Positions 43,771 to 54,630 of a DNA stretch of 64,000 nucleotides are shown here, piece by piece. Each line of letters begins with the position of its first letter. Positions within the stretch are counted from its first letter, which is position 1. The notes under the pieces are model-generated. The model saw nothing but the letters and a program-made list of their open reading frames with translations, had not been told where the DNA came from and did no database searches. Source of the stretch: Sarocladium kiliense (taxonomy: Eukaryota; Ascomycota; Sordariomycetes; Hypocreales; Sarocladiaceae); NCBI GenBank assembly GCA_030734395.1, contig JAUZTG010000036.1:186001-250000 (forward strand). The letters are read 5' to 3'. A program made the position numbers and the translations under genes.

Positions 43771-45441
43771 TCACTCCGCCCTCAGCTTCTCCTTTCTCTG
43801 CTTCCTCTTGCCTCCAACCTCCCTGTCCTCCTCTACTTCCAGTAACGCTTCTCTCTTCTTCTCCCCAACCAACTTCAACGCGTCTCTTACCACCCTAGTC
43901 TCGAGGTTCACGCCCTCTTCCTCCCATGCTTCCATCTCCCTACCAACACGCTTCTCAATCGCCAGCACAAGCTCTACATCCCTCTGTCCTACAAATGTCG
44001 CTGCTTCACCCTTGCGCCCCGCACGTGCAGTACGACCGACCCGGTGAATATAGTCATCTGGATCGCGAGGAACATCGTAGTTGACTACGAGACTGACCTC
44101 AGGAATGTCAAGACCTCGGGCCGCAACGTCAGTGGCGACCAGGATGCGTGCTGCTGCAGCGCGGAAACGACCGAGGTTGTCGATTCGTTGTCGCTGAGGG
44201 AGCTTGGAATGAAGAGATGTGACTCGATGGTCAAGGAGACGGAGGAGATGGTGGAGATATTCGGCGGTAGCGGTGCGGTTGCAGAAGATGATGACAGTCT
44301 TCTCTGCGTTACCCTCGGTGGTGAGAAAGACGTGAAGGTAGTGTTCTTTATGGGTGACAGGGACCTGAACATGTGTCTGGTGTAGTGTGTTTGGGATAGC
44401 CAATGTCTGAGTGTCAACCTCACACACGAAGATGGGCTGTTTTCCAGGCTTCCTTGGCATATCCTTGAGAGCGCGAACCTCTGGTGTGATCGTCGCTGTG
44501 AAGAGCAGAGTCTGGCGCTGTGTCGCCGGTGGGAGCACTGACAGGCACTCCTCCACGTCAGGGAGCATTGAGCCGTTGCCCGAGGCGTTGAGAAGTCTAT
44601 CCGCTTCATCAAGAACGATGAAGCGCACCCTCCTCAACCCGCAGATGGTATCCTCCCCCGAAGTCCGGATATGATCAGCCAACCGACCAGGCGTAGCAAT
44701 CACGACATGCGGTCGCTTGGCAAGCTCAATGGCCTGGGCCCTCATATCAGCGCCTCCTGTTACGAGAATCGCCTTCAAACTCTGAGGAGCAGAGATAGCC
44801 TTGACCTGTTCGTAGATCTGCAACGCAAGCTCCCTTGTAGGAGTGAGGATAACTCCATAAATAGCACTCGGGTCTTCCGCCCAGCGCTGCAGAATAGGAA
44901 CAGCAAAGGCAACTGTTTTACCGGAACCAGTCCGACTGCCGCCAATGCAGTCTCGGCCTTTCAGGATCTCAGGGATACAGGCTTTCTGGATGCCAGTCGG
45001 GCGGTGGATTGCCATGTTTTTGAGAGATTGTGCAAGCCATGGCCGGACATTGATGGACTCGAAGGTAGTATTGGGGTCGGTGGGTGCGAGGATAGGGTTT
45101 TGAGGTTGGGGTGTTGGCTCGTTCGGCTCTTTGGTGGCTGTGGCCGGCTTCGCAGCTGATTTGCTCACTCTTGAAGGCGCCTGGATTGTCGCGAGAACCC
45201 TCTGGAGTTCTTGCTCGTCCTCATCGTCGTCTTCATCATCCTGTTCAAGCTTGCCGCCGCCATTTCCTTCGTCCGGGTCTGAGGAGTCGTCTTGGGAGTC
45301 GGGAGCTGACGGTGAGGTACGCCGACGCTTGCGAGAGGCTGGGTTGTCGAGGTAGTCGGACTCGGCTTCAGACTGAGACTCAGAAGAGCTGTACTGTTCG
45401 ATCTGGGGCTTGCCGTTCCTGCGGGATGTTGAGGCTGCCAT
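43771..45441 (-). CDS. dbp8: DEAD-box RNA helicase Dbp8 (DDX49 type)
   Basis: Single exon, 556 residues from the ATG at 45441 (MAASTSRRNG). A Ser/Asp/Glu-rich N-terminal tail precedes the helicase core: Q motif FESINVRPWLAQSLKNMAI...GIQKACIP, Walker A GSRTGSGKT, PTRELALQIYEQ, GGADMRAQ, ATPGRLADHI, LDEADRLLN, FTATIT (motif III as TAT, as in Dbp8), RILVATDVAARGLDIP and HRVGRTARAGR. The basic tail KRKQRKEKLRAE suits nucleolar location. Dbp8 works in 18S rRNA maturation with Esf2. Drs1 and Rrp3 are the alternatives, but the compact core and TAT motif favour Dbp8. The frame stays open to 45537 upstream, taken as leader. Confidence 0.88.
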   Translation of the reverse strand: MAASTSRRNGKPQIEQYSSSESQSEAESDYLDNPASRKRRRTSPSAPDSQDDSSDPDEGNGGGKLEQDDEDDDEDEQELQRVLATIQAPSRVSKSAAKPATATKEPNEPTPQPQNPILAPTDPNTTFESINVRPWLAQSLKNMAIHRPTGIQKACIPEILKGRDCIGGSRTGSGKTVAFAVPILQRWAEDPSAIYGVILTPTRELALQIYEQVKAISAPQSLKAILVTGGADMRAQAIELAKRPHVVIATPGRLADHIRTSGEDTICGLRRVRFIVLDEADRLLNASGNGSMLPDVEECLSVLPPATQRQTLLFTATITPEVRALKDMPRKPGKQPIFVCEVDTQTLAIPNTLHQTHVQVPVTHKEHYLHVFLTTEGNAEKTVIIFCNRTATAEYLHHLLRLLDHRVTSLHSKLPQRQRIDNLGRFRAAAARILVATDVAARGLDIPEVSLVVNYDVPRDPDDYIHRVGRTARAGRKGEAATFVGQRDVELVLAIEKRVGREMEAWEEEGVNLETRVVRDALKLVGEKKREALLEVEEDREVGGKRKQRKEKLRAE

Positions 45442-48252
45442 TGCAGCCTTGTGAAGATGTTTGAAATATGTTCTGAATCGAAAGGATCTGTTCAAAATGT
45501 CAAAGCTCGCAACTTTTTTTTCTGCCACCACTGTCATCCATGTGTGGGGGCGTCTTTAGCGTAGTCGATGGTGGGGTTGCCGATGTCGAAATATCTTCAT
45601 GTGTAAGTGAAGGCAACTCAACCTTCGTTAGCACCAGTAACGATTCGATAGCGTAGAAGCAACTTGAAGCCTCAAGAGTTTAGAATGCATCTACTACAAT
45701 CGGCTTGCTAGACAGTCGAGTTCGCTACCCTAATGCTGCCTTTGGGTCGGGATGACAGGCACCTGTAGCTAGTATAGGGTAGACGTTCTGGGCTAGGAGC
45801 AGGAAAGCGATCCATCGTGCAACCTGAAGGTGGAATTGCCAGGGGAAAGTACTGTACGCAGTACCAAACACTCAGGCTTCTCGGAATGATCCACAATTTG
45901 CCTGTCTAGCCCTAGGCGGTGTACCTGAGCTTCAGACGGGGATACGCGCTTGGAAGTGCGGTAACACAGGCTCTGGTTGGTGGAGCCAAGGTGCCATATC
46001 GACTAGGGGCTGCAGGAGGTCATCTGGGAGAGGATGGCTCGAGCAGCCACTCAAATGAATGCGTTGGGGTCTTGCATGGCCATAGGAAGTGTGATTGATG
46101 AACTCAATAGAAGCAAGAAACTGAATCATGTGTTGGCTCCATGATGGGGGCCAAGATGGGTGATGACGAATGTGTCATACATGTTGCGTCGCACGCAGCG
46201 CACTGCAGCATTAGCCGTTTGGGGGCTGTTTTGATGAATGAAGCGGGCTGGTGGCATGCTGAGGCTGGAAAGGACAAGTAGCCGATGAAGTTCAGGGAGC
46301 GAGTCGTTAGATGGAGACTCGGGTTACTGTATATCGCGCGCTCTGCAAACGCGAAGGTGGAAGGCCAAGACCTTGTTAGGCTGACAGCGTGAATCTCGTC
46401 ATGACGAAGTATACGACATCGAAACGATGGACTCGAGTCCGCTTTCTGTCCTTGATGTCGTTCCCTTGGGACCCTGATTAAATTATGATTGTAGATTAGG
46501 CATAAAGAAATACGACTTTCCTGATCCATGCAGCCGATGGCCACATTCCAAGCCATGTCACCCTTCGGTGAGACCTTCTTGCCACCAAAGGACAAGTCAC
46601 CATACCAGACACCAGAGATACCGACCGCGGAGGAAGCGGCACGATCCGGGGCCAAAGACATGATGGCCCCATGTCGGCGAGCGGAGGGTCAGGGCAGACA
46701 CGCTGTACCTAGCAGGGGGCCATGTCAAAGGCCATGCCAATTGGGATGATAGTCTTGGCTGCTGGCGCTACTGGTGCTGTGATTCGCGATGGCATCACAT
46801 GGGGGCAAAGTCGCTTGGGAGCAGATGCATGTGCCTGCTTGGCCTATATACCGTATCTTAAGTATACTGAGGTGCAGCGACCGAGACGAGCGCAATCTCA
46901 AGAAGCCAATGCAAGAGCTGCTAGAGACTCTGGTGATTGATTTGCAGGAGGTCAACATGAACTGGTCCAATCTGCTCAGCCCTACCAAACCATTCATCAC
47001 TCAAATCTTTGGGCCCTGATGGCAGAAAGTACCGCATCACGGGGAAGTACCTCCACTTAAGTGCAGCCTTGGGTAAAGCGGAAGTCACTCCTCGTCTCGC
47101 GGCACCTGCCTCTCCCCTCCACCGCCATCTCCACCATCACCACCCATGCTGCATGTTCTGCCTCCCATCACCTTTCCTTGACCACCCACCACCATCTGCA
47201 GGAGCACGGCACCAATTGCCATTGTTTTCCTCCACCGCCCAGCTCAAGAGACCCCAACAAACAGCCGAGAATCCTGCCCTCCGCCTCTCCTCCTCGTTCA
47301 TGGCAATCAAAAGGACCTCTCGCTAAGGCCCAGGCTCCTTCTCTCCTCAGTCTTTCGATTCATCGCCTAGCCCCGGCATGCAATACAAATCTCCCGCGTC
47401 CGAGCGTCCTACCATCCCTGTGAATGCACCGCCAGATCATCCGTCCATTCAACCATCTTCACTCGTTGCTCTAAGCGCCGTCCTCCCTTGCTCCTCCACC
47501 ACCCTCACCACCAGCGCCACCACCACCACCAGGAACACACCTCAGGTTGGTCCGGGGTCCAAACCACGGCCTGACCTCCACTGGTGCTCCATCCAGCTCT
47601 CTAACGACCTGATTCAGCGACCGCGCCAGTCAGGACAACACCGGGACTAACTAACGGTACCTCCCATCTGCTAGTACAACGCTTAGTCCACAAAGTACTT
47701 TCCGGCCACACATGTCAGCTTCCGACAGACCCTCAACCCAACCGTGCCCCTTCAACCGCTTCTTTGACACAAGACTACTACCACTACCTACTGCCTGGCG
47801 AGCCTGCTACTCCCTCAGCTTCTTACTTTTCCTGCTTCCTTCCTCCATCATTTCTGTTCCTTTTTACCTCCGGCAAACATCAATAAAGTCGAAGCAAGAT
47901 CGTCTCCGTCGCCAATCCTATCTATAGCTCGGCTAGAGCACCCCCTCCCTCCACCATCTGACGTATCTGCGTTTCAAATCCCATTGCCAGTCGCCGCCCC
48001 CGCCAGAGCATTTTCCCCCGTACCGTACAGCGTCTTGCTTCAGCTTCTGCCAGTTTCGCCCCATTTCCTTTGACAAATCCGACAACACAATCGACGACGG
48101 CAAATACCTGCATTGGTTTACCGGGCAAACGACGATACTCACAAAGACACGACCGGGCATCACTACCCCGCGACTTTCGAGCGCGAGCATATCCCTAGAC
48201 ACCTACCACACACGCGACTTCCAGAGAGCCAGCATCACACAGAACTGCCGCC
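45442..48252. other. intergenic region, partly leader of the MAPKK gene
   Basis: 2.8 kb. From about 47,100 onward it is C/T- and CA-rich, as in long leaders of fungal signalling genes. A stretch at 46528-46860 has coding-like bias on the plus strand but no splice solution I could complete. Nothing else is recognised. Confidence 0.45.
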
Positions 48253-50029
48253 ATGGCGGATATCAACCAGTCGGCACAAGGCAGCGATGTCTCTCAAGTA
48301 CGCTGCTGCTTCCCAATATACCGTGTCGCTGCTGATCTCCACCGCTGACTTGTCAAAGAACTCATCTTCAGCAGTCTCGACCCCTCCCTCTCTCGCAACA
48401 CCTCCATCCTCCGTCCCTACCATGTCCTCTCCTGCGCCTCTCCTTCGACCTGCTCTCGGTGGCGGTAGAGGCGGTGCCCGCACTCCAAGATTAGGCCTCG
48501 CAATCCCGCCTTCACCCAACGTCAAAGCCGTTGGTCCACAGCCTGGTCAGCCAGCTCCATCAAGAGGGCCTCTGCCTACTCTCCACCTTGCTACACCCAT
48601 GGGAAGCCAAGTCACTCCCCACGAGCAGCTCCCGAGATCACAAGGTGGTGTCCAGCCTGGCCAGTCTGCAGGTGGTGGTAGTGAGAGCAGTGCGGCGCAC
48701 TCGAGGTCAGGCAGTTTCGGGCCGCTGGACGGCCGTGCCAGCAATCCAACTTCAGCAGGTTCGCAATACTCTGCGCTTTCGTTCGCCTCCCAATACGGCA
48801 TTGGCGTGGGCCGAACGCAAGGTACTCCAGATCCTGTGTCGGCTGTCGGCTCAATGTACTCGGAACGGAGCGAGGGTGGTGTGTCAATGGAGAGAGACGG
48901 CAGTCTACAGGGCCTCGAGGCTTTCGACAAATTGAGCCTCGAAAAGGCAAGAAATGCAGATGTCGAGGAGCTAGATGATGAGGGTTGGAGAATTGCAAGT
49001 CTAGAGAAGCGGATCGAGGAGCTTGGCAACCTCGGTGAAGGTGCTGGTGGCGCCGTGACGAGGTGTAAACTCAAGGGCGGAAAAACGGTCTTTGCCCTCA
49101 AGGTATGTGTTTCCGTTGCGATACCGCTTCTTCACGGCCACTAACGGAATTATTCCAGGTCATCACTACGAACCCCGACCCAGATGTCAAGAAACAGATC
49201 GTTCGGGAGCTCGGTTTCAACAAGGATTGTGCATCTGACCATATTTGTCGTTATTATGGAGCCTTTGTCGATCCATCTACAGCCACCATCTCCATTGCTA
49301 TGGAGTTTTGTGAGGGAGGCTCCCTTGATAGCATTTACAAGGAGGTGAAGCGTCTAGGCGGACGTACAGGCGAGAAGGTGCTGGGCAAGATTGCAGAGGG
49401 TGTTCTGAGCGGCCTCACATACCTGCACACTCGTCGCATCATCCATCGCGACATCAAGCCGTCGAACATCCTGCTATGTCGAGACGGAGCCGTCAAGCTT
49501 TGTGATTTTGGTGTCTCTGGCGATTTCGGCACAAAGGGCGAGGCCAATACCTTCATCGGTACCAGCTATTATATGGCACCGGAACGTATCACGGGCCAGT
49601 CTTACACTATCACATCGGATGTTTGGTCCACGGGTGTCACTCTGCTCGAAGTAGCGCAGCACCGATTCCCCTTCCCAGCAGACGGTACCGAGATGCAGCC
49701 CCGTGCCGGACTTATCGACCTGTTGACATACATCGTCCGACAACCTGTGCCGGTCCTGAAGGATGAGCCAGACATGGATGTCTACTGGAGCGACAACTTC
49801 AAGTACTTCATCGAGTGCTGGTAAGTTCAATCATCTGTTTCCATCTCTTACAAAGCTAACGAGGTTTGGTAGTCTCGAGAAGCAACCAAATAGGAGAGCA
49901 AGTCCGTGGAAGATGATGGAGCATCCTTGGATGGTGGAGATGCGTGCCAAGCGCGTCAACATGGTTAAGTACTTGTCCTACGTTTGGGGATGGGATGAAC
50001 AAGCTCCCGCTCCAGAAGGGACTTCATAG
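48253..50029 (+). CDS. mkkA: MAP kinase kinase of the cell-wall-integrity pathway (Mkk1/mkkA)
   Basis: Four exons (48253-48297, 48359-49102, 49159-49820, 49873-50029; introns 61, 56 and 52 nt) give 535 residues. The N-terminal regulatory tail is Pro/Ser/Gly-rich (GGARTPRLGLAIPPSPN). The kinase shows KTVFALK (ATP Lys, split by intron 2), MEFCEGGSLD, IIHRDIKPSNILL, CDFGVSGDFGTKGEANTFIGTSYYMAPER and SDVWSTGVTLLEVAQHRFPFP. The activation loop and the HPWMVEMRAKRVNM tail match Aspergillus mkkA, which phosphorylates the Slt2/MpkA MAPK. Exon 1 is supported by a GCTGAC branch site but its intron ends in AAG; if wrong, translation would begin at 48422, giving 463 residues. Confidence 0.9.
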
Positions 50030-50406
50030 AAGATGCATGCTTGGTTTACTCAGCGAGCGAGCAAATAGTGTACTGTTGCGCGCCGGGATAGCGCACTCGG
50101 GATCGTACCTTGGACCAGTACTTGGCGAGTACGGGGAGTTTGCTACTCATACCAAGCGGGAACGAGAATATCGATCCGGATTGGTCACCTACGAGCACTG
50201 TCTGCGTTCGAACCCTCTTTTCATCTCACGCCCTCGACTTGGGCACGAGCAGATTCATATCTACAACATGTCAAACGACAAATTTACAAACGTATGTAAA
50301 GCATTTGGTGATGGGGAAGATCATGGCGACAAGGCGTTCAGGAAGCAAATTTTACAAATCATTCAAATTTTTGAATTATACGGTGCATCCCGCTGCTATA
50401 TACTAC
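50030..50406. other. 3' flanks of converging genes
   Basis: 377 bp between the MAPKK stop (plus) and the Pus7 stop (minus). No gene is seen. Confidence 0.5.
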
Positions 50407-52750
50407 CTATTGCTGTGTTGATTGACCCTCTGGTGGATCGCCCATGAGCTCGCGAAGGGTCACCGTTGCGTATGCGCTGCTGCCGAGTCTGAACTTGACC
50501 AGTACGGCGATCTTGTCCGCCTGTTTGGGCGCTTCTTCCATGGCTGCATCTTCGTTCTTGATAGGCTCCGCAGGCCCTGTTTCCTGCGTTTGAGCCGCCT
50601 CCGTCGTGCCAGCCTCGGTCTCTTGTGTGGCTGGTGCTTCACCGTCCTCGACCTTTTGTTTCTTCCCTTGCCTTTCCACGTCGTCTCCATCGGTTTGTGC
50701 TGCTCTCTTTGCTCTCCTCCCTGGCGTCTTCTGCCTTACAATATCCAAATCCGTGGGATGCATCTGCTCCGTGTCGTCTGCGTACGTTCGCACCTCCACC
50801 GAAGGAGTCCCCTCATCTCCGCCAGGCAGGAACTTCCCCATGAACTTCCTGTAGCGACCCGGCAGGCTGAACTCCCGGTGTCGTCTCCTCATATCATAAG
50901 GATCAAGACCGCCGTTTTCAGGAAGAGCCATGAAGTCCTTGTAGAAGGCGCCGAGCTCATTAGTGGGGTAGACGACTTCGTAGCCGGGGACGGGCAGGAC
51001 GACGTCGAAGATTGTGAAGCGGCCGCTGGCGGCCTCTTCTTCTGTGAGTGCTCGTGCGCGGACTGTGGGATTTCTGTCGTCGTTGTCGTCGACCGGGTTG
51101 AAGATGTCATCGCCATCTTCGTCCTTACCGGCATATGCGGTCTTGACTTCTTGCTCTGCGAGGACGAGATCGCCTGCAACGACCTTTTCACCATGAAGTT
51201 CCCACCTTCGGCTGGCAACGTGATTCCAGACGTTCGATTGGTAGGCGTGGAGGTACATGGAGCGCAGGCCACGGGTGATGTGTACGATAGCGCCAACGAA
51301 GTCGCGGCTGGATTGCTGGCCGGCGCGAGTGAGGTGTCTGAGGATGCAGTTCTCGGCGGCAAAGCGTCTAGGGATGATACGCGCGGCGCGCTCGGGATCT
51401 TTGCCTGTCATGAAGAGCATGCAGGCTTGATGTCTGAGGACTTCGTCACGTTGGATGGGCTCGGTAGGGATGTACTCCTCGCTCGCCTCAGCCTTCTCGG
51501 CGACGTCAGAGTCGTAAGAAAGGAGAGAGTGGGCGGCTTCTTCGAATTTGTCGCCAAGGATAAGCTGTCCGATATCGTGGGTACCGACTTCACGGGTGCC
51601 AAAGCGCTGATTGCCGAAGTAGTTGATCCAGCCGTGCTCAGCCAGATGTTTGAGGGCGGCTTCGGTGCTGGTTCGGAGAATTTCGACCTTCTCAGATATG
51701 GGCTTGGAGGCAGCGGACTCGTCGACGAGCTTGCAGTCCTTTATAGTGATAGTGAACTGATTTCCTTGCAATTGACCCAACCAGACAGGCATATCTGAGT
51801 ACGCGTAGTCTCCAGTGACAATGCCCCTGAGCTTGCTGTTGGCATTCGCGAGCGTCCTCTCCCTGCCATTCCGAATCGAACACCGTTGTGCCGTTGAAGC
51901 GCGCCTATCCTTTGTCCCTGCGTAGGCGATCAATTGCGGCTTGATGTTGATAACCTTGGACAGCTGGTTGATCGCGTCCATAGTATCTCGATTGTCCTTA
52001 TAGAGTGTAAAGTGCAAGAACTCGCCGGTTGGCTTCGCTGCTTGGCCTCGATTCCGTCCGCCTCGACCTCTGCTCTTGCTCTTCTTGGTGGCGGCTTTTG
52101 CTATAATGTTGCCATCATCGTTCGTGGAGGTGTCGATCTGAGAGTTGAAGATGCGCCGAACTTCTTGGTGAAGCTGTCCACGCTTGTCCTTCTCAAGGGC
52201 ATTGGCCGTGGCTGATGCCTGGTGGTCTGTGTTGGGACCAATGGACTTGTATAGAGCAATGATATCGTCGGCGAATGTCTGTCCTCCTAGTTCGGCGAGG
52301 ATGGCCTTGTCGGCTTCCGGAACATCGTTCGTTTCCTCCGAGGGCTTGCTTTGCGCAGTTTCGGTGCCGTTAGAGCTCGGCTCGGCGCTCTTGTCCGCGT
52401 TATTCTCATTGCTAGGCGCGCTCTGATTGTTCGTCTGAGGCTATGTTACAGTGTCAGAGTTGGGTAAGAGAAGGTGATGAATAAATGAGTAGACGTACCG
52501 TAGCATCAGGCTGGCCAAGGCCAATCTGGGTCAAGTGAACGACATTTCCCTTGTGGTCAATCTCATTGACCTGGAAATCAGTGAACCTAAAAGGCATTAG
52601 AACTTGGGTTTACATCGAGACAAGGAAGAGCAGTGAAGAGCCTTACCTGACGCGCAAATCACCCGTCCATGAAACTGTCAATGGAGTAACACGTTGGGTG
52701 ATGCCGATCTTCTGATTTTGCGAGGCGAAACCCCGAGTCTCGTGGGACAT
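50407..52750 (-). CDS. pus7: tRNA/snRNA pseudouridine synthase Pus7 (TruD family)
   Basis: Three exons (52750-52647, 52586-52499, 52440-50407; introns 60 and 58 nt) give 741 residues. The N-terminus MSHETRGFASQNQKIGITQRV and FTDFQVNEIDHKGNVVHL is the TruD entry strand. The catalytic motif is YAGTKDRRASTAQR with Asp242; NYFGNQRFGTREVGTHDIGQ is the second signature. The TRUD insertion region and a basic, Glu-rich tail (KTPGRRAKRAAQ...) follow. An Ala/Ser/Asn-rich spacer at about 65-110 and a GRGGRNRGQ stretch are lineage variable. Pus7 makes pseudouridine in U2 snRNA, tRNA and mRNA in nucleus and cytoplasm. Confidence 0.92.
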
Positions 52751-53140
52751 GCCTGATAAAATTGGGGCAGAGGCTGTCCTGCGCGAGTATGAACCTAATG
52801 CAAGGCGTATTGGAGCGAATCGACAACACAGCATGCACTGGTAGAGGCGATTGAAGGGAAGTCTTGCGATGCGACTCGTCTCGACTTTTGGCGTGTAATA
52901 GTGGGGGACAAGTCGAGCGCAAGCTCTTTTTCTGCCGCCATGCCCTGGCGCAAGAAATTGGGGAAGGTGTATTAGGCAGGCGGTCAAGAGCTGCCTCACT
53001 GAGGGATCACCAGTCAACCAAGACACCTGGGTCAATCCGCGTTCTCTTTCCATGGTCCGAGCGAGTATCGCCTGGAAAATGTCTATATGTACGATGCTGG
53101 GCCTTCAAATTCTACAATGACTTCTCGACTTCCCAATGCT
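52751..53140. other. intergenic region, nothing recognised
   Basis: 390 bp upstream of Pus7 and downstream of the ABM-fold gene. No gene is seen. Confidence 0.5.
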
Positions 53141-53590
53141 TCATAGCCTCGCCTTGACGCCCGGTCCATCAGTGGTCATAATGATCTCGGTTGTTGCAAG
53201 CTCTCCACCCTCCATCTCCCTCATCAGGGCCACGACCGGTGCTGTCTTCATATGCTTGTCCAGACCCTCCTGATGGTCATATCTGATGGAGCGATGTTAG
53301 TCAGGAATCGCCATAGGCGCAATGATGAAGCTACTTACCCCTCGAGGACGACGAATTGGACCTTGTCGCCGTTCTGCTCAGGAATGCCCTGGTGCAGCTC
53401 GTAGCGGTGGATGTACGGCTCGTTCTCATGAACGTAGTCGGCGCAGGCCCTAAAGAGCTCGAGGAACTGCATGGGAGTTTATCAGCTCACTGTTTCACTC
53501 ACGAGAGCATCAGACATTGAATCATTGACTGACCCTCGCACCCCTACCCGGCTTGGGCGTGATGATAGCTGTAAGCTGGATGGGAGCCAT
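53141..53590 (-). CDS. ABM-fold (antibiotic biosynthesis monooxygenase-like) small protein
   Basis: Three exons (53590-53534, 53466-53339, 53282-53141; introns 67, 56 nt) give 108 residues, assembled only by splicing. The chain reads MAPIQLTAIITPKPGRGAR|FLELFRACADYVHENEPYI...HQGIPEQNGDKVQFVVLEG|YDHQEGLDKHMKT. The beta-alpha-beta dimeric ferredoxin-like fold, with a late 'Y.hqegLdkHmkt.p...l' segment, is typical of ABM-domain proteins, which include quinol monooxygenases and many proteins of unknown function. Cytosolic; substrate unknown. No secondary-metabolite genes stand beside it, so a housekeeping or redox role is as likely as a biosynthetic one. Confidence 0.82.
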
Positions 53591-54630
53591 TGTGAGCTGG
53601 ACGTTTCCGATGCGGGATGGCGTTAATGTCGAGAACAAGCACAAAGAAGATCGAGAACCAAGTCGCAATGAACTATGAGCTTCTTCCCGGGGTAGATATC
53701 AGTTCTAGCCGCTCCGCTGTGTGGAGATCCTCATCCATCTTCCCCTAGTGCCTCGGATAATGTTTACCTGAGCGCCATGCTTGGACTACCAACTTACAAC
53801 ACCACAAATCTCAAGTCAAAACCAGGCATCACGAGTCTCTCATATTGGAGAGGTTTTTGTTGTTTCAACATGCCTGCCTCTTCCGATAATTCAATAGTTT
53901 CCCGTGAAATGAAGATCACGGAACACGCGGCCTTCGGCTGGGTGCTTCACGACGTTGGGCTTGTGGCAGATGTGGTGCACGTGCGTACGTGACATGTCCA
54001 ACGCAAGTGACAGCAGCCAACGACCTCCGGCGGCTTCTTGCAGCTTGAACAGGTCAATGATGATGGCGTAGCGCCTCCTTCAAGGCATTTTCAGTAAAGC
54101 ACCTCAAGCAAGTGACGGTCAGGCAAGTGCTCAACCACGAGCGATTGGAAAGAGCTGGGCGTCACTGCTCAAAGACTGGAGCAGCTGTTTGCGCGCGGAG
54201 TATCACGACACCTAGTTCTATCACATTGCTACTCATCCCCCTGATTGAGCCATACCTGCATCGTGCCCTAGGTACTCGCATCTTGCCGCCTCTATCCGCA
54301 CCTGACCCTCTCACCAACGCCGTCAACGCCTACAAGTCAACGTAATGCGACTCTCTTCCCAGCTCAGTCTGGTTGCCTTACTGCACTCTCATAACCGTGC
54401 ACATTCCAATAGCGCTGCAGCCCTCCAGAGGATCCCCGTTTGTCTTTGAGACGAGAACATGCAGCAGCCCGTCGACTTCAGCCTGGGCTTCCCGCACGTC
54501 AAAGCCTTGCGCACTACCTCTCGAATCTTACAACACTCGTGATGTCTTCTCTCACTATTCTTCCTTTGCGAAGCATCACTGACTTCTCTACGAGTTGGTC
54601 AGCCAATCATTCTTGATTTTGACGTTACTG
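53591..54630. other. divergent intergenic region, nothing recognised
   Basis: 1.04 kb between the ABM-fold gene (minus) and the SRA-YDG gene (plus). It presumably carries both promoters; no TATA or known motif stands out. Confidence 0.45.

Noticed and set aside
44495..44515. Motif III of the helicase reads TAT instead of SAT
   Set aside because: This is the usual form in Dbp8 proteins as I know them, so it is not an active-site loss.
50205..50225. GTTCGAACC, resembling a tRNA T-loop
   Set aside because: No A box, acceptor stem or anticodon arm around it on either strand; chance match in a 3' flank.
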